A model generated the notes under the pieces. That model was not told where the DNA came from. It was given only the letters and a program-made list of their open reading frames with translations, and did no database searches. Position numbers and translations under genes: made by a program. From Salticus scenicus (lineage: Eukaryota; Arthropoda; Arachnida; Araneae; Salticidae): DNA of 64,000 bases. The stretch spans positions 100,920,436-100,984,435 of the forward strand of contig OZ005662.1 in the NCBI GenBank assembly GCA_963930645.1. The letters are read 5' to 3'. This document shows, in pieces, positions 22,880 to 33,485 of the stretch (positions within the stretch are counted from its first letter, which is position 1; every line of letters begins with the position of its first letter).

Positions 22880-23253
22880 ATTTCATAATAAGAAAACACC
22901 ACAGAACTGGCGTTTAAAAGCAATAATTACAAAACTTTGAATAAACACCATAAAATGCAATAAACTTGTAATAATTGTTTCGGTTCGAAAGAACACACGA
23001 TCCTTCGTCAGGCGAAAGAAGTAGGCACAAGTGCTGCAGTCAAAGCGGCAACGCACAAAACCGTTTTAAGTGAACAGCAAAAATATATACAGATGAATGT
23101 AAACAAAAATACTGGTGTGAGGAGAATAGTGCTGATTCTAAAATAAAAGGGCCGCCTGGGGAGAATTCAATAAAAAGGGGCATTATTTGTATAATTTGCG
23201 GTGTTCTATGTTACGATTTTTGTATGTAACAAAAGTAAATTTATAATTTTCCT

Positions 23254-23293
<40 letters not shown>

Positions 23294-23775
23294 GGCTGTA
23301 TGCATTTGATATTCCAAGAATGCTGCAGAACTATTGCTAAGAAAGTTCAAAAGTCAGAAAAAAAAATCTAAGGGCCTCTAAACATTTAAAATGTTAGAAA
23401 AGGCTACTTGGTACCAAAGGCCACAGGGTGCTAAAAACTGTTTAAAAGGGCACCCTGTCAAATTAGCCTAGAGTCAGCACTACAGAATTATGGAACAAAA
23501 GAAGAAAATAAATAAATAAATAAATTAGATTAAAAAATGTAACAAAATCTAAAAATTTAAAAAACATCAAAATTAAACAAAAATCGAACTTATGGGAGTA
23601 ATTTTATAGCATCAGACAAGAACGAAGTGGAACAAATATCATTAACAAGATTTTTCGAATTTTTAAATATGTAAAAATCTTCATGGATATTCAAATGGGA
23701 AGAAAAGACAGGCGATGAAATTATGTTAGTTTTAGAAAAATTAAAACGATTAGGACAACCAATACTCTGGTTGTC
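22880..23775 (-). mobile_element. Penelope-like element relic
   Basis: The minus strand carries the end of a GIY-YIG domain (23577-23775) followed by a 3' region. At 22977-23011 this holds the same conserved core as other Penelope arms: GTTTCGG...TCGTCAG on plus, that is CTGACGA...GAAAC on minus. Left limits are uncertain. A TA microsatellite (23256-23284) lies between. Confidence 0.55.
23577..23775 (-). pseudogene. C-terminal part of GIY-YIG endonuclease (Penelope-like)
   Basis: Minus-strand translation gives RFNFSKTNIISSP, then YIFKNSKNLVND, matching the plus-strand element's NFKFNSAKIICRP and HIYKNFKNLVN. The GIY and YIG blocks themselves are lost; an in-frame stop marks the upstream limit. 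A perfect 12-bp hairpin, TTAGGACAACCA with its complement (23747-23776), lies at that broken end. Confidence 0.6.
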
Positions 23776-23989
23776 CTAAGAAAGATACTTTTGCTTAGTC
23801 TCATACAAGAATATATATATATATATATATATGTATTTATTTCTGCAAAGCACATTAACCATACCTTTCGAACGTAAGCCCTTCCTTTTATTGAATAGGC
23901 TAAAAATGTAAGAGGAATTTCATGTCTGCATATTAATATATAGATTTGCTGAAAAAAATTAGAATGCTCCAAAGATGTATAAAAAAAAG

Positions 23990-24260
23990 CTACTAAATGG
24001 AGGGGAAAAAAAAAAGCTGCAAAATGGATGGGGAAAAAAAAAAAAAAAAGCCTTTTTTTTTCTTGGCAGATTTTAGGAATATGCCCCGAAGGAGGGGGGG
24101 GGGGGGGCACGTATTAACCGACGAGAGGGCCTGTGCCCTCGATTCCAATGATGGCAACACTCTTGAAAGTATGTGGGTGGCATTTTCAGATGAGGAATAC
24201 GAAAGGGCGCCAAACTTTGGGTCTCCCCCCCCAATCAAATTTTCACGCTACGCCCCTGAG
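23990..24260 (-). repeat. hAT-like end with C/G homopolymers
   Basis: Read in reverse, the right limit starts CAGGGGCGTAGCGTGA (24246-24260), matching the plus-strand end at 20235 (CAGGGGCGTAGCTTGA). It contains the subterminal GCCCCGAAGGAGGGG motif also seen near 4878-4915. The other end was not found. Confidence 0.4.
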
Positions 24261-24921
24261 AATGACTCAGAAAGTTAGGACATTGTCATAATCTTCGTTA
24301 AATATTCAATTTAAAAAAAAAAAAAAAAAAAAAAACAGAGCAAAACTTAAAAAAAAGAAATTGCTTTAATTACAAAATTGGTATTGTTGAAAATTTTAGA
24401 GAAAAATCTTAGAGAAAAATCTTATATAAAAAACATTATATATTTTTTAAATCACTTTTTGAAACTAATTTCTAATGTGATTTATTTTTTTATTTTTTTT
24501 ATTTTTTTTTATGCAAGCAACAGGAAATACAATTAATTGCCTAAATAAATAAACAGCAAGATTTTGATTAAAATTTAAGCAAATCAAATAGATAAAGTGA
24601 ATCACATCATATCTTGTAAGTGGAAGTTTAGTTGAAAGAACTAAATATTTCTTTATTTGCTTAAAATATACGAAATTGAATTGTACTTGAAAAATCTCAT
24701 AAAGGTGTTACATTTAAAGTTAAATAATAATAATAATAATAATCTCAAACTTCCAGATTAATTTTTTTGAATAGAGGATTACATCCATGATCCAATACCA
24801 CTAACTATTAAAAAATATGATTTGGTGTTCGCAAACTATGCTTAAAAAAAAAACAAATCAAAAAAAGTAAAAATCAAAAGAATTTTGATGAAATGAACCC
24901 TTGCATGGTCCTTACTAATTA
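24261..24921. other. AT-rich sequence without recognised features
   Basis: Homopolymer A runs, an (AAT)n stretch at about 24724-24743 and low-complexity sequence. Nothing supportable as a gene. Confidence 0.5.
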
Positions 24922-24929
24922 CCTTGTAC

Positions 24930-26772
24930 TAAAGCTGGAAATTAGCGGTCGCCACTCGCCACATGGCGACTAGATTTTTAAAAGTGGCGACTAAAGAAAT
25001 TGCCTTTAGTCGCCACTGCAGTGGCCACTTCTCTTCTACCCATTCTTTATAAAATATACCCCATTCCACAGCAAACTTGGATCGTGCGGCAGCTTTTTCG
25101 CGGTAAACGCGCCGCGCAAAGAATTCAGGCTGTTCTAAAATCTAACCTCGCCACTTGCAAACATATTTCGGAAGTTGATTTTAATAGTAAACACTTAAAA
25201 TTCTTCTACCCATTCTTTATAGAATACCCCATTCCAATGCAAACTTGGATCGCGCGGCGGCGTTTTCGCAGTAAACACGCCGTGCGCCTCGAATTCAGGC
25301 TTTCTCAAATCTAACATCGCCACTTGGCACTTAGACATTTTTGAAAGTCAATTTTAACAGTAAACACTGGAAATTGGCAGGTAGTCTTATTCATATACTA
25401 AAAAAACGTATGGCTTTTTTCCGTTTTTCTATAAAAGTATTAGATTTTGATTTTAAAAAAATGTCAAAATGAGAGTTTCGGGAGACAGAGACGAAAAGGA
25501 AGCTCGTGAGATAATCAATCGGCTGAAACTCCGATTGTATTACGTTCGCAGAAAAATTAAAAACGTCATTCAACACATTTTCTTTGTTATTTTATACCAC
25601 TTTCTTTTCAAACTTGGCATTTCTATCCATTCCCAACGGCCGTATCGCATTCAGTCATACGCGTGGTTTCTCGAAATTTCAATATTTAAAACAAGCTTTA
25701 TATAGTAATATAAATTTTTGATTTATTGCTTTAATATGAAGAGATTTAAAGAAAATCCTGAATCACAAAGCAACCGTAGTGGTAGTAAACGTGGAGCTAC
25801 AGATAATTCTGTAAAAATAACATCTTTTTTCGGAAAAAGGTAAGTGCGTTTTTTGTTATTATTTAAAAAAAAAATGTGTATGTGCATGTATATTTTTAGT
25901 TCTTAATCAGAAGAATGCATAATTTATTGAATATTTTATTTATTTACTACATATTATTTAATATTTGTTATTGCATATGAACTATTTTTTACTTTCTTCT
26001 ATATGTAATATAGAGAAAGTATTGGATTCGCGAAAATTTTCGACCTCCGTTTTTTGACGGATCTACACGTTTTGGGGTGTCCTGAACACGAATTGATAGT
26101 TTTTAAAAACTCTGTGTGTGTGTGTGAAACACACATTGTGAAATCTCGACTACAGCCACACTCTCTAAATTCAGTTAGAGAGGGGGATTATAATTGCAAA
26201 TTATTAAAAATTCATTATTATTAAAGAAAAATTAATTTATAATTCATTAGTAACATGAAAAAAAAAAAAAAAAAAAAAGGAAAAAGAAACTTGCAAAATA
26301 AAAAAGTATTATTAAAAAAATATTTTTTTTATTTACATATACTAATATATTTTCATGAATCAATGTTTTTTTTTTTTTTTTTTTTTTGAAAAAGTAGAAA
26401 ATCGACACCATTCAGGATAGTGAAGGGGCAATATAATCAGAATTTTTCTGTTATAAAATAATATAACCAAAAGAGCATTTTAAACATATGAATTTTGTAT
26501 TGAATAGTATTTTCTTACATTCATAGTATAAATTATGTAAATTTATTCCTTTTTCATTTATTAAAATTTATCAGAAATGTATTATTGTGGATGAGTTTCA
26601 AAAAGTTGACTACCTTAATTATTTTCTTAATGATTTGTCAAGACTGAACATTGAAAAAATTAAAGAAAAGAAAATTTTATTTTACTTTTATCAGAGAGTG
26701 GCCAGTGGCCACTAAAAAAATGAAGGCTAGTGGCCAGTGGCCACCAACGAAATTTCTTAATTTCCACCTTTA
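24930..26772 (+). mobile_element. hAT transposon, copy A (1.84 kb, non-autonomous)
   Basis: Ends TAAAGCTGGAAATTA left and, in reverse, TAAAGGTGGAAATTA right. It is flanked by a perfect 8-bp duplication, CCTTGTAC (24922-24929 and 26773-26780). Subterminal regions are packed with GTGGCGACTA/GTGGCCACTA motifs in both orientations, likely transposase binding sites. Inside are two tandem about 171-bp repeats (25030-25200, 25201-25372), a transposase first exon (25737-25841) and a 5' piece of a Helitron (about 25990-26150). Copy B is 33486-35367. Confidence 0.9.
25737..25841 (+). pseudogene. First exon of a hAT-type transposase, ends at splice donor
   Basis: ATG at 25737 begins MKRFKENPESQSNRSGSKRG and runs 35 codons to KITSFFGKR, followed at once by GTAAGT. 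A short basic N-terminus ending in ITSFF and a donor site is a familiar first-exon layout of arthropod hAT transposases and related BED/TTF-finger proteins. The segment VKITSFF resembles a PIP box without its glutamine. The downstream exons are deleted. Confidence 0.5.
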
Positions 26773-26777
26773 CCTTG

Positions 26778-26895
26778 TACAGTCGGCAGCAAAATTATTG
26801 ATGCGCTAGCAATAATTTCTACTCAAAAGATGTGCACCTAATACTATTTTATTAAATAAATATTTATCGAGTCATGATCTTAGTCTTATACTGTT
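26778..26895. repeat. One arm of the mariner-like MITE
   Basis: TACAGTCGGCAGCAAAATTA, then GCTAGCAATAATTTCTA, matches the arm of 16655-16866. The opposite arm is missing. The hAT copy A inserted exactly at its end, so the hAT target duplication overlaps its first bases. Confidence 0.5.
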
Positions 26896-26984
26896 TAGGA
26901 AAAAGTAAGTTCATGATAAAAATTAGCGATCTAAAACTAAAGAAAAAAAAAGAAAAATAAAAATATGGATGTGTGTTTCAAAAA

Positions 26985-27395
26985 TTTTGCTGCCATTAGC
27001 AGCCAAGCTCCATATTATTCTAAACAGAAATTCATTATGATAATTACCTCTGGGTTTTTTTTTCCAAATTCTGTTTACTTTCAGAATATCTACAATTGTT
27101 AAATTTGTTCTTGTTTTTCAAAAACAGTTTTTTTTTTTTTTTTTTTTTTAAATGTTTTATTTTAATGCAAAAAAGAATTTTGATCATTTTTTTTTCCACT
27201 TTGTAACTTCAGTATGAAGTATTAAAAATTAAATAAATAAATTTTGGAAAAAAACAAAGGCAAATTTAATTTTTCTAGAATTTTTTTTTTTAATATAATG
27301 AAAACAGAATTTAAAAAAAAATCAATTCTCATAAAATTTTTTCCGATATAATAAAATGGGGTTCAGCTGTTGGCAGCGATATGTGAGGGTCTCTG
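26985..27395. repeat. Foldback element, diverged
   Basis: The left arm (TTAGCAGCCAAGCTCCATAT) pairs imperfectly with the right arm ending GGTTCAGCTGTTGGCAGC; the interior holds T and A homopolymers. Same family as 15571-16085 and 16094-16545, judged by the shared order of TATTCTA, AATTCTGTTT and TGTTAAATT motifs. Confidence 0.4.
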
Positions 27396-27689
27396 ACAGC
27401 TACAGAACGTTACAGACACCTTTTATATATAGATTATTCAACCATTATACATGTTTAATAAACCATTAATTCATAATTTCTGTGTTTTGTTTATTAATTT
27501 CTTTTTGAATTGAATAATTATTCATACTTTTCTTTGAATAGTTTTGTTTACTTGTAGCTTTTAATGTATTTGGTTTTATTTTACAAAACCTTCGTAATTT
27601 AGAGATTGAAAATTTTCGGAAAATTTTCCATTTCAAAATTTTCCGGAAAACCCACATCCCTACCTATGGCCTTTAACATTATATTAATA

Positions 27690-27741
27690 CAAAATTCAAG
27701 GGACCGAGTAAAAAATTCGAATTATTGAAGTTTCACTGTAC
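27690..27741 (-). repeat. Pogo/Tigger-like transposon end
   Basis: In reverse, TACAGTGAAACTTCAATAAT, then TCGGTCCCTTGAATTTT, is the complement-orientation relative of the end at 20012. Confidence 0.35.
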
Positions 27742-27761
27742 TTTTCTTTTTCATTTGTTAT

Positions 27762-28885
27762 TACTTTCTTCTATATTCAATAGAAGAAAGTATTGGATTC
27801 GTGAAAATTTTTGACCTCAGGTTTTTGATGGATTTACATGTTTTGAGAGCTGTAGAACACGATTTGACCATTTTAAAAAAATGTCTGTCAGTCTGTGTGT
27901 GTGACAAAAATTTGTGTCAACTGTATCTAGTATCTCAGGAACTACTGCACAGAATTTCATACAAATTAGTATGTAGTTGCACCTTGGCATAAATTAGTGC
28001 CTATAATTTTTTGGTAAAAATTGTCTTGTAGGTTGCGTTGCCATCTCGCTTTTTCTAAATTTTTAACATGGTGATATAGGACAAAATTTTGTATAAATGT
28101 GCATAAAGAGAATTATTTTTTAGTAATCATTATGAAATTTACAAGAATTATTTATAATAGAGATAGTCAACTGGGAAATTTTTTTTGTATGTGTAGGAGT
28201 CTCGTCAAACCCCCTGGGGGGGGAAGTCCCCCCTTGAGGGGAGTAAATTTTCAAGATGGGTATCTTTAGAAAGGTCTCGTCAATATCTTTAAAACGAATG
28301 GTTGAACTATAAATCTGTGATAATTTAAAACAAAGTTATCGATTTTTTTTTTTTACCTTTAACAAAAAAAAAAAAAAAAAAGAATTTTTTTTTTTTTTAA
28401 CGAAATTTAAGTAAATTTGGTATTTAGTTGGCCCCTGACATAAACTGGTGCTGATTAGGTTTGGAGATCAATCGCTCAACGGGTGGCGCAGTGATCGTAT
28501 TTTTTCTAAATTTTTAACATGTTAGTATAGGACAAAATTTCGTATAAATGTACATAATGAGAGTTATTCTTAACCTGTGATTGTAAATTTAATATGAATT
28601 ATTGATAATAGTAGTAGTTAATTAGGAAAAAAAATTTGTGTATGTGGGGGATCACTCCCCCCCCCTGGGAGAAGTACTCCCGGGGGCGGGGGGGTAAATT
28701 TTCAAGATGGGTATACTTCGAAAGGTCTCATCAATACCTTTAAAACGAATGGTTGAACTATAAATATGTGATAATTTAAAACAAAGTTATTGATTTTTTT
28801 TTTTTTTTTAAATTTAATATTGTTACTGAGTGAATATGTATTGGAAAATATAGAAGAAAGTCTTGTGGTGGCCACAACATACTAG
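27762..28885 (+). mobile_element. Helitron-like element, non-autonomous
   Basis: The 5' end carries a 13-bp hairpin (TACTTTCTTCTAT / ATAGAAGAAAGTA, 27762-27792). The 3' end has a hairpin TTGTGG-TGG-CCACAA (28863-28877), then CATA, CTAG (28882-28885) and T, the Helitron 3' form. Internally a unit of about 460 bases is repeated twice (about 28030 and 28490), each with CTAAATTTTTAACATG, a C/G-rich block and AAACGAATGGTTGAACTATA. A 5' hairpin like this is more typical of Helentron-type elements. No RepHel. Confidence 0.7.
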
Positions 28886-29196
28886 TTAATATTTTATCTA
28901 TCTGTGCTATAATAAAAATATCCCCAAAATTATAATACAAGAAAGTCATTTTCTTACAGTTCGAATATGTAACGAAATCATACACTGTCAAATTCATATG
29001 TAAATCTTTTTCAGTCCACCAGTTTTTGTGAAGTTTCCCATAATTATTCAGGATAGTGAATTTAAAAGTATCTGTCCCGAAATACTCAATTCTAAATAAA
29101 ATATTCCTTAAATAAAAAAATAATCTAACACAATGGCAAAATTTTTAAAATATAAATGCTGTTGCTGTTTAGCAATGTTTTAATACATGAATTAAC
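28886..29196. other. AT-rich sequence without recognised features
   Basis: No open frame, terminal repeat or homology to other parts of the window that I could see. Confidence 0.5.
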
Positions 29197-29300
29197 AGCC
29201 AGTAACGGTTCAAAATTAGCAGTCGTTAGTTGTAAAATGTGACTAAATTACTGCATTTGATGACTTTTTTTTTCCAATAGCTAAATTTGACGCCTAGTTT
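29197..29300 (+). repeat. Fragment of the 21012-21558 hAT family
   Basis: GGTTCAAAATTAGCAGTCGT, then TGACTTTTTTTTTCCAATAG and TTTGACGCCTAG, follows the order of the left end of that element. The right end is lost in a T run. Confidence 0.4.
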
Positions 29301-29529
29301 TTTTTTTTTTTTTTTTTTTTAAGATTTATTTATTTTATTTTTAACTTAGAAAGCTGCAAGTTTACATTATATATATATATATATATAAATATATATATTT
29401 TCCTGCAGCGCAGGGACTATGTCGTTTCGATTTCATTACTCACTTCCTTTGCAGAGATAAAAAAAGAAAAAGTTTCCTTTAATCCCTTTTAATCTTATTT
29501 TTTTCTTAAAACTACAATTTGCAACCCTC

Positions 29530-30609
29530 TCACCGCACATGAAATGACAAAAAGAGAACTGCCTCTTTGTTATTCTATGTTTCATTTTCTGGCCTCTCCT
29601 AATAATTTTACAAATTCGAAAATATCCGCAATCGATTTGTAAGTATCAAAAACCTCTTTATACCAATTTTGAACAATCTAATTCTATTTTTATTTTTTTG
29701 CCCCCCTTCCCCCTTCCAGGGCCTCCTAATAACTTTACACTTTCGAAAATATCCCCTTTCGACTTGCAGGCATCTGAAACCTATCTGTACCAATTTTGAA
29801 TGGCCTAACTGTATTTCTATTTGTTTTGGCACATAGCCCCCCCTTACCGTCCCACCCTCCTTCCTGCCCCTCCTAATAATTTTACAAATTTGAAAATATT
29901 CGCAATCAATTTGTAAGTATCGAAAACCTCTATATGCCATATTTGAACGATCTAACTCTATTTTTATTTCTTTGCCCCATCCCCCCCATCCCCCTTCCTG
30001 CCCCTCGTAATAACTTTGCACGTTCGAAAATATCCCCATTTGACTTGCAGGCCTCTAAAACCTATCTGTACCAATTTTGAATGCTCTAACTGTATTTCTA
30101 TTTGTTTTTGCCCCGTACCCCCCCCCCCCCCCCCTCCTTACTGCCCTACCTGGGGGCTGAATTTCTAAAATTCCAGAAATTTGTTTTTAGATATTTCTAT
30201 TAGCTATATTTTAGAGCAAAAATTTCACGTATATCTATATTTTTGTTTGAGATATATAGGATTATGGGAAATCACATTTTGCCCCCCCCCCCTCCCCTGG
30301 GGACCAAATTTCAAAAATTCCAGAAATTGGTTTTTAGACGTTTATATTAGCTATATTTTAAAGCAAAAATTTTATGAATATCTGATTTTTTGTTTGAGAT
30401 ATGAAGTATTTTGTGAAATCACGCTTTGTCCCCCTTCCCGCCTTTGGGGGGCAGATTTTGTAAAATCGCTTCTTAGTAGATGCCTACATCATAGAAAGAA
30501 CATTGTCACAAAATTTCATGCTTCTAGGTCTAGGGGTTTGGTCTGGGCGATGATGAATCACCCCCTCACTCACTCAGTCAGTCAGGAAGAACGGTTATAT
30601 GTATATAGA
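29530..30609 (-). mobile_element. Helitron, minus-strand copy, 3' end lost
   Basis: Reverse reading begins TCTATATAC (30609-30601) after A, like the family copy at 37595. It continues with TGAGTGAGGGGGTGAT, CGCCCAGACCAAACCCC and CATGAAATTTTGTGACAATG. Four to five tandem half-units with AAATTGGTATA and GAATATTTTCGAA-type motifs follow. The CTAG terminus is not found near 29400-29530, so the 3' end is deleted or diverged. Confidence 0.7.
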
Positions 30610-31567
30610 TTAGGCAAACAATGATGATGAGGGGCCTATGCATTGGCACACGCATTTCGTAGTAGTTATACTGAAATTTTGGAATTTACATAATTTTTTA
30701 TTTACAGTGGTCTAACCATTAATACAATAAAACAGGAGCGTGGAATTCCTCAGGGCCAAGAAACCCTTTTATGGACCCACATCCTTTTGCAGATTTGCCA
30801 AATTTTTTTAAAAATTTTACTTCATTTATAACACTCAACATTATATACTAAAGTTTTAACCTCATCCGAAAAATTTTCAGGCCACAGCAGGCAAAACTGT
30901 ATCTAAGTTGAATAATAGGAAGTGGGTCAAAACTGGAAAACAAAATTTTGAACTGGAGTTACCTCCGCCCTCTCCAAATACGTTACTGCTTAAACATGTA
31001 TTGAAGGTGGAATTATACATGCATGCAAATTCGCAGGGCCCGACTACTTAGACCACCTGGAGTCCCGGAGCAAGCCTATTCTGAGGGGCCCCCTTGCAGT
31101 GGCATAAGAGCTCTTTAGGTTGCAGAATTTCTGCATACACCTGTAGGGCGGCCAAGGGCATTTGCCCCATATGCCCTGCCGTTAGTCAGGGCCTACAAAT
31201 TCGGCTCAGTTGAACAGTAGGAAGTAGGTTAGAATTTGAAAACAAATTTTGAATTGGAGTTGGGGGTGCAAGGCCCACAGATTCTCTCTCTTGAGTCTTT
31301 TACTATTTGAGCTTGTCTTGTCATTGGAGTTGCTATATATGCAATATTTTAGCTTAGTCAAATGATAGAAAGGAGGTAAAAATACAATTATTTGATTTTG
31401 AGCCACATGCATAAATAATCGACATACCAAGTTAAATACAAGTGTGTTAAAATGAACAAGTATATATTTTTTAACTCCATCTTTTCTTCTTCCTCGCAAC
31501 AACTAATTCAAGATTTTCAGCTTTTCTGTAGATTGTGTCCTATTCAAATTCAAAGTCGTGCATGCAG
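30610..31567. repeat. Diverged repeat sequence with a nested hAT MITE
   Basis: The block GAATAATAGGAAGTGGGTCA...TTTTGAACTGGAGTT (30910-30960) is repeated at 31208-31262 (GAACAGTAGGAAGTAGGTTA). The nested MITE is at 31034-31195. No coding sequence. Confidence 0.35.
31034..31195. mobile_element. Small hAT MITE with 8-bp target duplication
   Basis: Bracketed by CAAATTCG (31026-31033 and 31196-31203). Ends CAGGGCCCGACTAC left and, in reverse, TAGGCCCTGACTAAC right. GC-rich compared with its flanks; no coding sequence. Confidence 0.7.
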
Positions 31568-32486
31568 CGGGGTTGTATCGGTTTTAACCATAGGGGTTTT
31601 AACCGTCCTGGTCGATATCAGTTTTGACCACTGAAATTCGTTATTGAATTTATTTACTACCAATCAAGGTCAGAAATTAGAATCTGCTACCAATGAAATA
31701 TATCTTAGTATCATATGTTAAAACTAAGTAAACATTTGTAAAAAAATGTCATAACATAGGAATGTCGTAACACAAATAATATCACCAAGAAATAACACAA
31801 TTGTTTTAATTAATTTTTACACAAACTCTTTTTTGGAATTTATATTCAATTTAAAAAATGGTTACAAGTCGCAAGTTTTGCAGTTGTCTCTAAACTTAGA
31901 CGGCTTCGTAAATTGTTTTGAATAAGTCCAAACTTTGAAAATAGTCTGAATGCATTGCAGTTTAAGAACAAACTTTGGTATGGTTACAGTTATGGTTAAA
32001 GTATGGTGACTGCAGTTAATATTATTATAGACTTTAATAAAATTTTAACTGCAAACCACCACATTGTTTGTTTTAATTTTAAGATTTGTGTTTGAAGCTA
32101 CAACTCATGTTTTTAACTGAAATTAATATTTTGTTTTTAACTACAATTCATGTGTTGTACTATGCTTTTAACTGCAGCTCATGTGTTTCAAAGAAGATAC
32201 CTATTTCATCTTCCTTGATGTTTTTAACTGTAACTGGTTTATATTTTTATATTGCATGGTCCATTTTTAAATTTCTAACATTATTATTATATTAGTATTA
32301 TTATTTTTAATGAATTGTTGTTTTTATTACTTATTAAGTTATTTTTAATTGCAAAAACAATTATTATTAAAATTAAAGCTGTTTAAAACCATTTTTAACA
32401 GTGCTGACCATTTTTGGACGGTTAAAACCATTTTTGACCAGCGTCCTAGTCAAAATCAGTTTTGACCGGTCAAAATTACAACCCTG
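31568..32486. mobile_element. hAT-type non-autonomous element with perfect 8-bp duplication
   Basis: Flanked by GCATGCAG (31560-31567 and 32487-32494). Ends CGGGGTTGTATCGG and, in reverse, CAGGGTTGTAATTTTG. Both subterminal regions repeat motifs of the type GGTTTTAACC / GGTCAAAA. The interior (about 32080-32240) has four decayed repeats of TTTTTAACTGCAACTCATG-like sequence at about 50-base spacing. No transposase. Confidence 0.85.
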
Positions 32487-32494
32487 GCATGCAG

Positions 32495-33477
32495 TACAAT
32501 TAGTTCATGTACAGAGATTTGCAAAATAAATCTTATCGGTCTAAAGAAAGGTGTTTCTTATAAGACACTCGAACCTCTTAATACTATGTAGGCCGTGGGC
32601 CATAGCTGGATATCGTTCAAGTCCGTTTCAATCATCGAGGGGCAATTTGAATTTAATGTTAAAATTAAAAGAATATTCAGTTATCTCCAAATTCGCAATG
32701 TTCTGGTCTGAAGATGTGCACATTATTTTAAAATTGATTAAATAAATTCTACAAATTTGACGTTTCTGCGGTCCTTCCATTTTACCAACATTTAAAGATA
32801 GCAAGATTCTCTTCTCGTTTCTTTTCTTATTCTCCAATCAAAACCAGTACTTTATTTTTTTCTGGCATTTCGATCCAATGACGGCTGATGTTAGTACGCG
32901 CGCTAGCGCCCCGCTTGCATTTGATATGTTTTGTTTATGTTTACATTATCTTGAGTCAATATTCATCGACATTTTCATACAATTCTACTATTGTTTTCTT
33001 TTCATGTATTTTTAAGTATTATTTACATTTAATAGAATGTGAGAAAAAAAATGGCGCAGTGTTTGCATATCGGGAATTAAATACATTAAAAAATGTAATA
33101 TTTTCCTTAAATAAGATGTAAAGTTTCTCCCGACATCATTATCCTGCGTATTATTAACATTTTGATCGAATTCTGTTATAATTTTTTTCTATATTTTTAA
33201 GTAGAATTATTACAGATAATATAATATCAGAAGAAATTACTTTTTGTTTGCACATCGGCGATGACATACATTCAGAGGTAAAGTGTTTTTCTCAAATAAG
33301 CTGAGCTAAAGTGAGACTGTGTGTTGATCAATGGAAAGTTTTAAATATTCATGAAAGAAAAATATCTACCCATTTTTTTCTTCTTCCAATTAATGAACTT
33401 TCAAACTGCTTTTAGACAACAGCATAGATTACCATAGAAAGTGTTAGACAGTAAGTTTTACTTTGAAATGTAGTTAA
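32495..33477. other. Unassigned sequence
   Basis: No recognised gene or repeat. A slightly GC-richer patch lies at 32880-32925. The longest frames (77 codons or fewer) are not recognisable. Confidence 0.4.
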
Positions 33478-33485
33478 ATTATTCG

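Noticed and set aside
20012..27741. A single 7.7-kb pogo-like element joining the two ends
   Set aside because: Orientation would fit, but the sequence between is a patchwork of other repeats and no common body is visible.
29608..30039. 143-codon minus-strand frame with repeats
   Set aside because: It is a translation of the tandem units of the minus-strand Helitron; other units in the same family are out of frame.
30181..30624. 147-codon plus-strand frame
   Set aside because: Lies antisense inside the same Helitron and ends past its terminus; no recognisable domain.
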